Origin: Bemisia tabaci
Lineage: Eukaryota; Arthropoda; Insecta; Hemiptera; Aleyrodidae
Length of the DNA stretch: 64,000 nt
Assembly (NCBI RefSeq): GCF_918797505.1
Contig: NC_092793.1
Span: 372,001-436,000 of the forward strand
Direction of reading: 5' to 3'
How positions within the stretch are numbered: the first letter of the stretch is position 1; every line of letters begins with the position of its first letter. Positions 34,428 to 44,855 of this stretch are shown one piece after another. The notes under the pieces were generated by a model that saw only the letters and a program-made list of their open reading frames with translations, had not been told where the DNA came from and searched no databases. The translations under genes and the position numbers were made by a program.

Positions 34428-35226
34428 CCCATTCCTTTTGGTCCCCAGAGGATAATTTTGAAGTTCCAGCACCATAGCTGAAGTCTATTCTTTCTCCAAA
34501 CACAATGAGAATTTCGGAGTAAATTACATTGGTTTAAATAGGGAGAAATTGAGCTATTCCGCAGAACCGCGTTTCTTAGGTGTATAATGCGCGCAAATGA
34601 TTTCAACCCCGACCATCTCTTGGGAAGACACTCAAAGGCCCATTTTTAACAAGAGGATTTCACTTTTGATCCAGGGATGGGGGTAGGGTGGGAGGTCACC
34701 TTGCAGTTAGTTTTGAGAAGTATTTTCGACCATTTGCACTGTTGCCAATTTCACTCTAGCTTGGAGGGAAATTAGTGTGAATGTTATTCTGTACTTAGTG
34801 ATTTTGGCAACAATGTAAATGATCGAAAATAGTTCTGAAGGGATAAAAACAAATATTGTACATTATATTTTGACAAGTTGAGAGATAAAGTAGCCTCCTA
34901 AACTCGGAAGACCTGTTTTGAGGTTGATAAAAAACTTTCAAATGCGATAATTTTGCTCAAACTCGCGCCTCAGAACCCTGGGTCAAAAGTGAAATTTCCT
35001 TGTTCAAAATAGACTTCTGGGTGTCTCCCTAAGGGATGGTCAGGGTTCAAATCATTTGGGTGCATTTTATAGCGAAAATACGCTGTTCTGCGAATTGTCT
35101 AAATTACTCCCCATTTAAACAAAGGTAATTTCTTCAAAAATTCTCATCCCTTTGGGGGAAAGTAAAGACTTCAGTTATGGTGCTGGAACTTTAGAATTAT
35201 CTCTTGGGGACCAAAAGAAATGGGGG
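34428..35226. mobile_element. 0.8-kb foldback element
   Basis: CCCATTCCTTTTGGTCCCC at 34428 pairs with GGGGACCAAAAGAAATGGG at 35205. Pairing continues inward (GAAGTTCCAGCACCATAGCT; TTTTGATCC near 34670 with GGGTCAAAAG near 34978) to a centre near 34820, where GTTGCCAATTTCAC faces TTTTGGCAAC. It directly abuts the next element. Confidence 0.82.
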
Positions 35227-35985
35227 TCATTCCACGTCAACTCAACCAGGCTCAGTACCCGACCCTCTTTGATTTGGCTGAAAATTGGCATACGGGGTCT
35301 TTACATCATTCAAAGAAACTTAATTTGAAGGGTTTTCCCATCTGACCCCCCATCCCATCTGGTTCGCGAGATATCCACCCCCAAAGATGGGGTGAATTTT
35401 AGCGATATTCAAAAAGCCCGTTTTGTTTTCATTTTCTCAACTTCCCTCTCTTTGACTCTCCATAGCTAGACTTTGTATCAATAAATCATACTTTCAAAGA
35501 GTGTTGCTAGATCAATTTTTTATGTAGATTCTAAATGTGCCATCGAAATTAAGCAAAAATTATTTAAATGGCCGTAAATTAGGGTTTTTTAAAATTTACG
35601 ATTTTTTTGCCATTCAATGTTCAAACTGAATCATCCAAAAAACAGTCACTCCGATTTCCGATTTTTTTTCCTACTTCAAGCTAAGGATATATACTTTCGG
35701 ATGATATACTTTTTACCATGACTATCAGACGGTTAAGGGCCTAAAAAAATTCAAATAGGCCAAAATAGGTCAAAAATTGACAGAAAAAAGACAATTTTAT
35801 ACACATCAACCAAAGAATCTCAAAAATGAGGACTTCAAGCATCAATAATTTTTTTTTAGTTCAACCTCATCATGTATAGAATCGATTTATCAACATTTAG
35901 AGATACTCATCGATTGATTAACCACCTTGAGGAAATAGAAATTGGCCGGAAATGCTCAAAAATGACGGAAAAAGTGGTTTTCCGC

Positions 35986-37069
35986 CCGCTTAGGAGAGGT
36001 TTTTTTTTTCCACATGGAGAAGGTTGAGGCGAATCCGTTGGCGGACGATGTCTAAGTATTGACCAGGGTATCTTAGCTTTGACTTGACTAAGTATCCCAG
36101 CAAAAGTTACTTTAAAATGAGTAAATTTAATTTGAATAAGAAATTGAGGTTTGGCTGGACATTGTTTATGTGCAGGTTACGTACAAAATATTGCTGAATA
36201 AAATTGACGATAAACAATGCGAAAATGTAAAGGCTAAAATTTAGTAGAGGGTGAGATATCATGTTGCCTTTACCATACACCCGTATCATTTATTAGCTGG
36301 AAAACTCAGGATTACCAATCTGAAGAGTTTACTTAAACCAAAGAAAAGCCATGATACAAGTGAAGTAGAGTAAAAATAGAGCAATGGGAAACCATAGAAA
36401 CTAGTTGTAGAATCTGAGGAGAAAACTAAGTTCCTGACTTGACCTAACTGCAGCATTTGAAGCCATGAATTGACCATTGAGCTTTATCAAAAGAGAAGGA
36501 AGAGGCCGACCCCAGGGACAGTTACTCTGAGTCACCTTTTTTTTGATATAGCTCGAGGATAGAGAAGATGAGAGGAACTAAAATATGAACCTCTCTATAA
36601 AAGCACCTTATAAATTGATGTGGAGTGAAAACCGAGGAAAATGTGAAGGTACACGTTATGCAAAGCAAAAAACTTGTATGCAAACCACGTAAAAAAAAAT
36701 AAACGCGGACAGCGAAAGGAACCGAAGCTGCCGCTGTATCATGACGGAGCAATGAAGGTTACATTACTTGGCCAATGAGCTCTATAATTAAAAGAGAGGG
36801 AAGAGGCCGACCCCAGGGGCAGTTACTCTGAGTCACTTTCTATTGGCTCAAATCAAAATAAAAGGAAGTACCAAAACTGAAACATCAAGTTACCTTCCAA
36901 AAGCAAAAAACTAAAAAAAACACCTGATGCAGAGCCTTAAAAGTACAAAAAAATCAAAACTGTGAGGAACAACTGAAAGTCTGTAAAAAACCTGAAGTCT
37001 GAAGAAATTACGAGAGTGATAACAATCGTAAACCGAGCTTGAAAGGGGGAGGGTCAAACGCAAGTGTAG
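35986..37069. other. Interior of the 7.9-kb element, no gene, one direct repeat
   Basis: A segment of about 60 bp (GGAAGAGGCCGACCCCAGGG, GCAGTTACTCTGAGTCAC) occurs near 36497 and again near 36795 in the same orientation. Small ORFs in the interval are not recognised. Confidence 0.5.
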
Positions 37070-38131
37070 GGATGGGCGAATATTCAATATTCAAGATATC
37101 GTCACACCAAGATAATCACATCACTATCGAATGTTGGTGAAATTTTTCGAATATTCCATTAGTATTCAATTAATATTCGAAAAGGTATACCTGCGATTTT
37201 CTATTTTTTTCCCTTCAAAAGTTTGAAATTACAAGGTTAAAAAATTCCCCTCTACTTAGACCATGGAGTGCAATAGAGTCGCAATGTTCCAGTGCGCCGA
37301 TGAAGTCACTTTTTGAGGGAGTTTTTTCCAGTGTTCCTGAGACTAGTGTGCGGCGACTGGCGATGCTGTTTACGGGGTCCCAGCTCCGATCTTCGCTCAG
37401 AAAATACAGGTATAAAATTTATTTCATAAAATTCGGGAGTGTTGTACATTTTTCAATTTTGAATGTCTTCAGTGAATACAATTTGCCAAAATTCGTAGAA
37501 ATAACGATTGATTAAAATGAATAAATCCCGAAAACCACTCGCAGCCTGCGATTCTCTCATAAGCCGCCATATTAAAAAATGCTGAACAGTTCCCAGATGG
37601 TTCCCACTTTCCAGTGAACAAAGGACTCGGTATGGGCCATTCATGGATTGACTTCATCAGCACTCCAGTGCATTGCGACTCTATTGTACTCTACGCTGTA
37701 GACTAACAGACCATAGAGTACCTACAGACCTACATGCCCTGCGCTTGGATTGTTGAATCGTTATCAAATGACCTCGATTGATTGAATACCCTTGCCAAGA
37801 TAGGGATTTATCAATCAAGTTCATTCGATAAAGATTCAAAAATCGACTCGCTGGAGTCCAACAAGTTATCACCGGTATGGTCCGAATTCGAAAAAAGTCT
37901 ATCGCATGAAAAGTTTTTTTCTAAAAGTGCGAAAAATAGAGCCTTGTGCAGGCTTTGTTCTACCGCCCTGTTATATTTGCGGAGCACCGTTACGAGGAAA
38001 TAAAAATCAGAGCAATAATCGAAAAGATTCGAATATTCACCTTGAAGTTTTCGATTTCTTCAATAATCGCAAAAATCGCATTCAGAAAGTTTCAAATAAT
38101 CGCATTCGAATTCGATATTCGTCCATCCCAA
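37070..38131. mobile_element. MITE with GGGATGGGCGAATAT ends (hAT-like)
   Basis: The left end GGGATGGGCGAATATTCAA and the right end TTCGATATTCGTCCATCCC are inverted. Ends of this type, rich in CGAATATTCG, are typical of hAT-derived MITEs in insects. The interior is AT-rich with ATTCGA motifs and carries a second MITE. Confidence 0.65.
37258..37698. mobile_element. MITE with GCAATAGAGTCGCAATG ends, nested
   Basis: GAGTGCAATAGAGTCGCAATG at 37266 pairs with CATTGCGACTCTATTGTACTC near 37674. GTGCGCCGATGAAGTC pairs with GACTTCATCAGCACT. The ends are related to those of 41843-42158 (TAGAGTCGTAATG). Confidence 0.75.
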
Positions 38132-38289
38132 GGCGAAGCACAGACACTAACCCCCGCGCAAGCCTGTATACTCTTCCATCCATGGGTCAAAGGGGACATC
38201 ATTATGTTTGATAACGCGTCGGAATTGCGTAGACACATGTCATCGGCTAGTATATCAATGTCTCCCAATTTTTGCATTTTGTTAGAAAC

Positions 38290-39126
38290 TATTTATTTCT
38301 TAGAATTTCTGCACTTTTTATAACAGTGTCGATAACATCTTGTGAAAAGAATAACGTTTCACCAGAGGTTGTCGTCCCTAGAGGGATCTGCTAAGCAAAT
38401 AATTGGTGAAAGAGGGACAATGCAAATGTCCTCCTTCCGAGGCCAATAAAAGTAAGTTGTTCTTCTGTTTGGATGCATGAACCGCACTTTGACATTCTGT
38501 TTATCCTTGCAAATTTCTTCAACAACGCCGAAGTACCAATCTTGGTCATAAAAACAAGCAACATAACAATTTCCGTGCAACTCCTCCATTTTCTTGGAAA
38601 ATATGTCATCGTATTGGTTGCAATCAAATACTAGGAAGCAGCTGGTCGGCTGAAACTCGTTTTGTGATGAGTTTAAAAGATGACAAACGTTCAAAGTAGT
38701 AGAAAGATCTAGTTCCTGGAACAGTTGTGGCAATGGAAAATGGACCTTGTAATTTGGTTCGTAGACCGTCCGTGAACTCCGGACTTCAGAACGTGAAAGC
38801 TAACAATATTTTGGATGCAAAATCAAACACTTCTTTCACAGAAATTATCGGGTTGGAGTACAGACGTTGAAGACTTGCTTTCCTAGCTAGTCTTTTTACG
38901 GCGCATTCAGTTTTGCCATGAAAAATAACAAATCTGCTTGTAGCTGAAAATCTTCGAAGTGATGCAACAAATTAAGAAAATTGTAGGTATTTTTGAACTG
39001 TCCCGCACAACCATCTGAAAAATAATTAAGCTTTTTAGTTCTTGGATGTTCACTTTTAACAAAGTTAGTCAAGAGGCACTGCATTTTATAAACCAAGCTC
39101 ACATCGTGATTCATATCGTCTGACAT
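38290..39126 (-). pseudogene. Decayed gene of an uncharacterised arthropod repeat-borne family
   Basis: Two minus-strand frames belong together. 38896-39126 encodes LNYFSDGCAGQFKNTYNFLN. 38359-38733 encodes NCYVACFYDQDWYFGVVEEI, then VKVRFMHPNRRTTYFYWPRK and EDICIVPLSPIIC. After a one-base shift near 38370 a third piece, TSGETLFFSQDVIDT, continues to a stop near 38325. YFSDG and FMHP-WP-D blocks of this kind recur in many uncharacterised proteins dispersed in arthropod genomes and probably carried by transposons. The role is unknown; the YFSDG block could be a nuclease-like core, which is inference. Frameshifts between and after the pieces make this copy nonfunctional. Confidence 0.5.
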
Positions 39127-39814
39127 TATACTTCAATTCTCTCATTCAACGTCATTTATCCAAAGACATTGAATAGAGTAGACCGCGTGCTGCGAAATTG
39201 AGCGGTGGCCACTACTCTTCCATTCGCATGGCGCACCGACCGATGAGTGCGGGAACACCAAAACGGCACCAGTGAGGTAGTGAGCTCCAGCTCGAGGTAA
39301 ACAAACAATGCGATTAAAAGAGGTTGGTACGGTTCGGCTCCGAAATTTTTAATTATTAATTGATTTGAGCGAATAACTTCGGCTGACGTGTTCCCTAATT
39401 ATAATCACATGTTTCTCTATGACGATTTGTTTTAGTTTTCATGATTAAACACCACACAACTCTCAATTTATGGTATGCTTACAATGAGTAAATTCGTGAA
39501 GATTGATGAGCCGGGCAAGAGACAAGAGCGTTTATGTCGCGATGATAATTTTAAACTTTGCATGATTACATTTAGCCTTAAGGAACTACTATTTTTGGTT
39601 CATTTGTGTTGTTACCTATCTACATAGGAAAACTAATACATGACACAACAACGGATCCTGAACTAATGGCACATTTTGTTCTTCCTAAAATGAGCCAGAA
39701 ATAGCAGTTCTTCATTGAAAATTGTAGTCAATTTAGTGTCTTCAATTTCAAAATAGTGTTGTTTCAGTTTGTGATATTTATTTGTGATAAATGTAATATT
39801 AAGTGCTTTGAAAT

Positions 39815-39909
39815 ATGGTTTTTTGTTCGGCTTTTGGTTGCTCCAATCGCTCCAATGAGAAAACAAGACTAAACAGGAACAATCAAGAGCAGAAACTTTC
39901 TTTCCACAG
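39815..39909 (+). pseudogene. THAP zinc-finger exon
   Basis: ATG at 39815 begins MVFCSAFGCSNRSNEKTR and ends KLSFHR with a GT splice donor after CACAG at 39910. This is the first half of the THAP C2CH finger (C-x4-C then SFHRF). An intron at this codon is common in THAP genes. The second half may be represented by HMVCSQHFAESI near 40060-40095. No continuous downstream protein is visible, so it is a remnant or a fragment. Confidence 0.55.
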
Positions 39910-40904
39910 GTTTATTATCTACAGTTTTCTATTTTCAATCTACTCTCTATCAGTCTCTCCTGACAATGAAGGACACTGTGTACAAAAATGCATGCTAACG
40001 AGGATTTTTATGAAGCCTTATTTAAATCAGTTCTTAGATGAGTCACTTTAGGTTCATCTTGAACACGAACATATGGTATGCTCTCAGCATTTTGCTGAAA
40101 GCATAGTATAAGTGCTGTGTTTTTTTTTTTATTTTATAGAGGAAAGTAAAGACATGGTAAAAACTCATTTCATAGAATCTACTGCACTGCAATGTGCTGA
40201 AAAATTGAGGCACTGGGTGCAAGAATGGCATGTCTTGGTTGCGGGGATTCAAAATCTCTACTAATCATTCAGTGAAGGAAATGCATGGATTTTGTTGAAA
40301 TTTCTACTGAGTTATTTTTCATGACTCTGCAATGTTCTGTGGAAAAAATCCTGAAAAATTACAGTTAGAAACCTCTCTACTAAACAAATATGAGCGACAT
40401 AGATTCTGGAACATTGTTACAAAGAGGTGCCTTTCTCGAGCGCAGCCAGTTAATCACAGAGCTGCCTAAAAATGCAAAGAAATTAAGAGCAATTACATAC
40501 CCATACTTTTTGAAAATAAACAGTATCCATAATCGCCAGTCACAAACGAGTGACTGAAGCATTCATTTTGAAATTCTTGAGCAGATTAAGTAGCCTTAAG
40601 TTGTGCCTGGCAAATTAATTTGATTGTAATGCTTGAAAATTACCTTTTTCAGTGGAAAAATCTTAAATCTTGGTACTTTGAAACAGCCGAAATCGTTGCC
40701 CCTCTTTTTCAGCTTTCCATCAAATCCTTCTCTTAGAGCAAGATGGACAATAGCTTTCAGTAATTCTCTCGTAACTTTTATATGCCTTTTTAAGTACAAT
40801 ACATGACATTATTCCTCGTTTTTACCCTTGATTCCTCGTTTTCACGCTTGATTTATATGATTGAACTCATTTTAAATCCTTTTTGTACCTTTTACAAAAC
40901 TAGC

Positions 40905-41590
40905 TGCTTCAGCTCGCTACGCTCGCTTGCGCCGCTAGCCGGGGGCAAGCCCCCTGGACCCCAGGTTACTCGCCCCGCGAGTAACTGTTGGCTCGCTTCG
41001 CGAGCCAAATTTTGCTACTATCAGTGCTTAGGGGACTTCCTGGAGGCAAAATGATAAATTCAAAAACAAAGAATAGGAAACTAAAAATTACCTACCTTTA
41101 GAAAAAGAAACAACCTTGAAAAATAAATAACTTTCCTGGAAAAGAAAATCGGAACACTTTTTGAAAATGTAACGGTGCGAAAGGGTGAAGATAAATCACC
41201 AATTCTCTTGGAAGAAGACATGAGCCGACCCCCGACATGAGTGAAACTGCCGTAGGACCCATGCTAGGGTAGAAGGGTGACACGTGTTGTGAGCAGGTAG
41301 GGATGGGTTTACGTGGAGAGGGAAACGGAAAATCAGACGGTGGGAGGTCCCCCAACCATATGACTCGTCCAGCGTCAAAAACGCAAATATGTCGTTATCA
41401 AATCGAGGTAAATTTTGCAACTTCGGTCGCGCAAATCGAAAAACGAAGGGGTCTTGGCACATCTAGACCCTATGAGCTTTCATCTAAAACAGATCCGAGG
41501 AAAATCGGTCCAGTAGTTTCCGAGATCGAATTAGCACAAACTGTTGGAGGCCAAAAAAGGCCTTAGGATATTAAATATATAGATTACTTC
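40905..41590 (+). mobile_element. SINE- or LINE-tail-like repeat with GC-rich head
   Basis: The head (GCTCGCTACGCTCGCTTGCG, GGGGGCAAGCCCCCTGGACC) is GC-rich and hairpin-forming. The tail reads AAATCGGTCCAGTAGTTTCC, then GAGATCG, and ends TTAGGATATTAAATATATAGA. Such tails are shared by RTE-type LINEs and their SINEs. The boundaries are not proven. Confidence 0.45.
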
Positions 41591-41842
41591 TTACCAAAAG
41601 TCCGTTCGATAAGCAGGTCACTATCCTCATATTTTCAATTATGAAGCGTTTTTCTCAGTCAGTAATGACTGTAGAAAAACGAAAATTATTCAGAATATTT
41701 GTAAATTTCATGCTCTTAACATGTGATCCTGGTAAATTTTGCCAAAAAATGAAGTGGAAACGAGAAATTAGCGAAAATCCGAGCGCGCAACTGATTTTTC
41801 CAAGTACGCGCAACGCCAGCTCGTGCAGCGTGGGGCTCAGTC

Positions 41843-42158
41843 ATAGAGTACATAGAGTCGTAATGTAAGTGGGTGAGCTGGCGCCACTTTTAAGCATATT
41901 CCAGGTCCCGAATTCCGAGACTCCTGTGTGACGCCGGGTCACTTTTTCGATACATAATCGATTGTTCGCGATACACGGGTACCTGGCCATCCAATGTAAA
42001 CAAAGAAGATAGGAATCACCACATATTCCACACCGCCATTCTGGATCGAACATATATCGAAAAAGTGACCCGAACTCGGCACACACCGGGCTCGGAACTC
42101 GTCGAGCAGAACATGGCGCCAGCTCTCCCATTTACATTACGACTCTATGTACTCTATG
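41843..42158. mobile_element. 316-bp MITE with CATAGAGTACATAGAGTCGT ends
   Basis: ATAGAGTACATAGAGTCGTA at 41843 and the inverse TACGACTCTATGTACTCTAT ending about 42157 form terminal repeats of about 45 bp, which continue through GAGCTGGCGCCA. GTCACTTTTTCGATA/TATCGAAAAAGTGAC pair further inside. No coding. Confidence 0.88.
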
Positions 42159-43161
42159 GGCTCAGTCGCGAGATCCCACCCCGCCCGCCCATTACGGGGT
42201 CCCGCCGAAGTGGCCTCGCTCAGCTGACACGGCGGAGATAGGGAGTGCACGGACTACTCTATTCAATGTCTTTGCATTTATCGCCATTTTCTTATAGAGT
42301 TTCCGGTTCATTTGTACTTTTTTTTCAAATAATTTAGCAACCAATTAATGCAAACCGTATAATGTAAACTTTTCCAAGGTATACCATTCGCTTGAAACAG
42401 GAAAAAAAACGGAAATGGCAGCGATTCCTCGCGAGTTACACCAATTACCATACGAAAAATTGTCTTTTTCCGCAATTTTGGAGCATTTCCGGCCGATTTC
42501 TACTTTCTTAAGGTGGTTAATCAATCGATGAGTATCTCTAAATGTTGATAAATCGATTCTATACATGATGAGGTTGAACTAAAAAAAAATATTGATGCTT
42601 GAAGTCTTTATTTTTGAGATTCTTTGGTTAATGTGTAAAAAATCGTCTAATTTGGCAATTTTTGACCTATTTCGGCCTATGTGAATTTTTTTAGGCCCTT
42701 AACCATCCGATAGTCATGAAAAAAAGTATATCATCCAAAAGTATATATCTTAAGCTTGAAGTAAAGTCAATTTGAACATTGAATGGCAAAAAAATCGTAA
42801 ATTTTAAAAAACCCTAATTTACGGCCATTTAAATAATATTTGCTTAAATTCGATGGCACATTTAGAATCTACATAAAAAACTGATGTAGCAACACTCTTT
42901 GAAAGTATGATTTATTGATACAAAGTCTAGCTATGGAGAGTCAAAGAGAGGGAAGTTGAGAAAATGAAAACAAAACGGGCTTTTTGAATATCGCTAAAAT
43001 TCACCCTATCTTTGGGGGTCGATATCTCGCGACCGGGGCGTCAGATGGGAAAACCCTTCTAATTAAGTTTCTTCGAATGATGTGAAGACCCCGTATGCCA
43101 ATTTTCAGCCAAATCAAAGAGGATCCGGTACAGAGCCTGGTTGAGTTGACGTGGAATGACC

Positions 43162-43599
43162 TCGGGGAAAAAGCCCGGGGTCGCCTCAAATCAGAACACC
43201 CTAAAAGACTCTTGACATAAACTCTTAACCTGCAAACTAAGCTTTTGTCAGGCATACTTAATGAAAAATATCCAAACAAGGACATATACTGAGGGTCACG
43301 TAATGATCAGCGTCTCTTCAGCGATGAGTCGGAGGATCTCAAAAGAGTTATTGCGCAGAAATGGGCATGTTTCAGAGAAGTTGGTCTTTTTTAATATCAT
43401 ACTCCTTTAAAGCGATGGATCATAACGTGTTCCAGGCCATCATACCTTACACCTAGTTATTTAATTTGTTTGCGTGAAAAACTTTTTGGTGTATAGTAAA
43501 TTGCATGGGCGTCAAGGAGAAAATTGGGCCGTTTTGATATCACTTACTTTTAAATAATGAATCTAAACAGTACTCCCATTTTACGTTTTGGGTGCCTGG
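43162..43599. other. Intron, no feature
   Basis: No ORF or repeat that I can support between the foldback and the (TTA)n tract. Confidence 0.4.
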
Positions 43600-43613
43600 T
43601 TATTATTATTATT
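43600..43613. repeat. (TTA)n tract at 3' end of Dong/R4-like copy A
   Basis: TTATTATTATTATT, that is (TAA)n on the coding strand of the adjacent element. It is one of four such tracts at the element borders. Confidence 0.88.
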
Positions 43614-43901
43614 TTTCATATTCACTGCTGTCACCAGCTTTGCTGGGTTGCTTTAAGCCCTCACACAGGGGCAAACAATGCTCCTAGGTATGAGGGCTGT
43701 TTGTGGTTTGGGTGGCCGGGTGGTGGTTATTTCACTCCCCCTTGGGGGGTGGCTCGTCACAGACTAGGATACCTGTTTCAGGAACCGAGGCAGGGTAGGT
43801 GTCTGGAGGACGCCTGCCTAAAGGTTTCTTTCCTGAGGTGGTAGGCGGTAGGGGTGTTTTTGGTGTGTGGGAACGTTCTAGGTGTATTCGCGCTGCTCCA
43901 C

Positions 43902-44855
43902 CTAGCTTAAGACCTTCCGGAGGATTCTGGCAGTGCCTAACACAGCAGACTTCTGGGCCAATACTAGCGAATGTTTCCCAGGGATTTCGTTCTTCAGTTT
44001 AGTCCAGTCTTTAGAGACTGCTCCGGTAGCTCCTATCACAAAGGGTATGACTCGGGTTTTGGTCTTCCACATCCTGCTGATTTCGATCTCTAGGTCTTTA
44101 TACTTTAGTTTCTTCTCAGCTTCCTTTTTTGTGATGTTCCTGTCTGCTGGGATAGAGACGTCAATCAGCAGACACGTTTGGCCTTTCCTACGTAGGATGA
44201 TGTCCGGTCTGTTTGCCTCAACAGTTCTATCGGTTCTGATAGGGAAGTTCCACAGGATCGTTGTCTCTCCATCTCTGGTTGTTGCAGTGTTTTTCGGTTT
44301 GTGTTCATACCATTTATCTGCGTCGACTTCGATTCCATATTCTTTGCAGAGGCTGTAGTGAAGTTGGGTGCATACTCTGTCGTGTCTCTCGATATAGTCC
44401 TTTTGGGCTAGAATTGGGCAACCTGATGTTATGTGCTCAATGGTTTCTTCGAACTGGTGACAGATTCTGCATTTGCTATTCACATGTTTCTTGTGGATTT
44501 TCCTCTCTCGGTACCTTGTGTTTAAGGCTTGATCCTGTGCCGCTACAATTAGGCTCTCTGTTTCTGCTTTTAGTACACCTTTACTGAGCCAGATGGTAGA
44601 GAGATTACTCTCGATAGAGTCATTTTCTAGCATCAGTGGATACTGCCCGTGCATGATCTTTCCTTTCCATTTGGTTCTGATGCTTTCTGAGATTTTCTTT
44701 TTGATTTTTTGCTTCCTGCTGTTTATGGGGGCCACTTCAAAGTTTTCTCCGAGCTCGGCTTCAAACTTGTTTGCTTCTTTCGCAATGTGGTCTTTGTCTA
44801 GAGCAAGGTTGATGGCATATACGGCTTTGAGAAAAGGGTCTTCGTTTTTTTTTTC
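43902..44855 (-). pseudogene. Copy A ORF, C-terminal part (CCHC and endonuclease)
   Basis: Encodes CRICHQFEETIEHITSGCPI (C-x2-C-x8-H-x4-C finger) and RPDIILRRKGQTCLLIDVSI (restriction-like endonuclease with PD and D), ending RILRKVLS. The same sequence is in frame with the RT in copy C; here one extra C near 44855 breaks the frame. The nuclease would nick the TAA target for reverse transcription. Confidence 0.88.

Larger units (their letters stand above)
39161..42274. mobile_element. Candidate 3.1-kb DNA transposon remnant carrying a THAP exon
   Basis: A perfect 21-bp inverted pair, CAAAGACATTGAATAGAGTAG (left 39161-39181; inverse at 42254-42274), brackets the interval. Adjacent sequence is similar for another 40-50 bp with mismatches. 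A THAP-domain exon lies inside. THAP domains are the DNA-binding part of P-element and Kolobok transposases, so an inserted DNA transposon is plausible, but no catalytic domain is visible. Confidence 0.4.
35226..43161. mobile_element. 7.9-kb composite foldback with GGGGTCATTCCACGTCAAC ends
   Basis: The left arm (35226 to about 35985) is the inverse of the right arm (about 42465-43161): GGTCATTCCACGTCAACTCA versus TGAGTTGACGTGGAATGACC, ATTGGCATACGGGGTC versus GACCCCGTATGCCAAT and so on. The 6.5-kb interior holds other inserted MITEs, a decayed gene and a THAP exon. The ends match those of the 18574-20767 element, defining a family. Confidence 0.82.

Noticed and set aside
38359..38733. A host gene exon of CSN2 or a neighbour
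   Set aside because: Sequence does not fit CSN2, the CSN2 reading is complete across this interval, and the motifs match a multicopy repeat-borne family.
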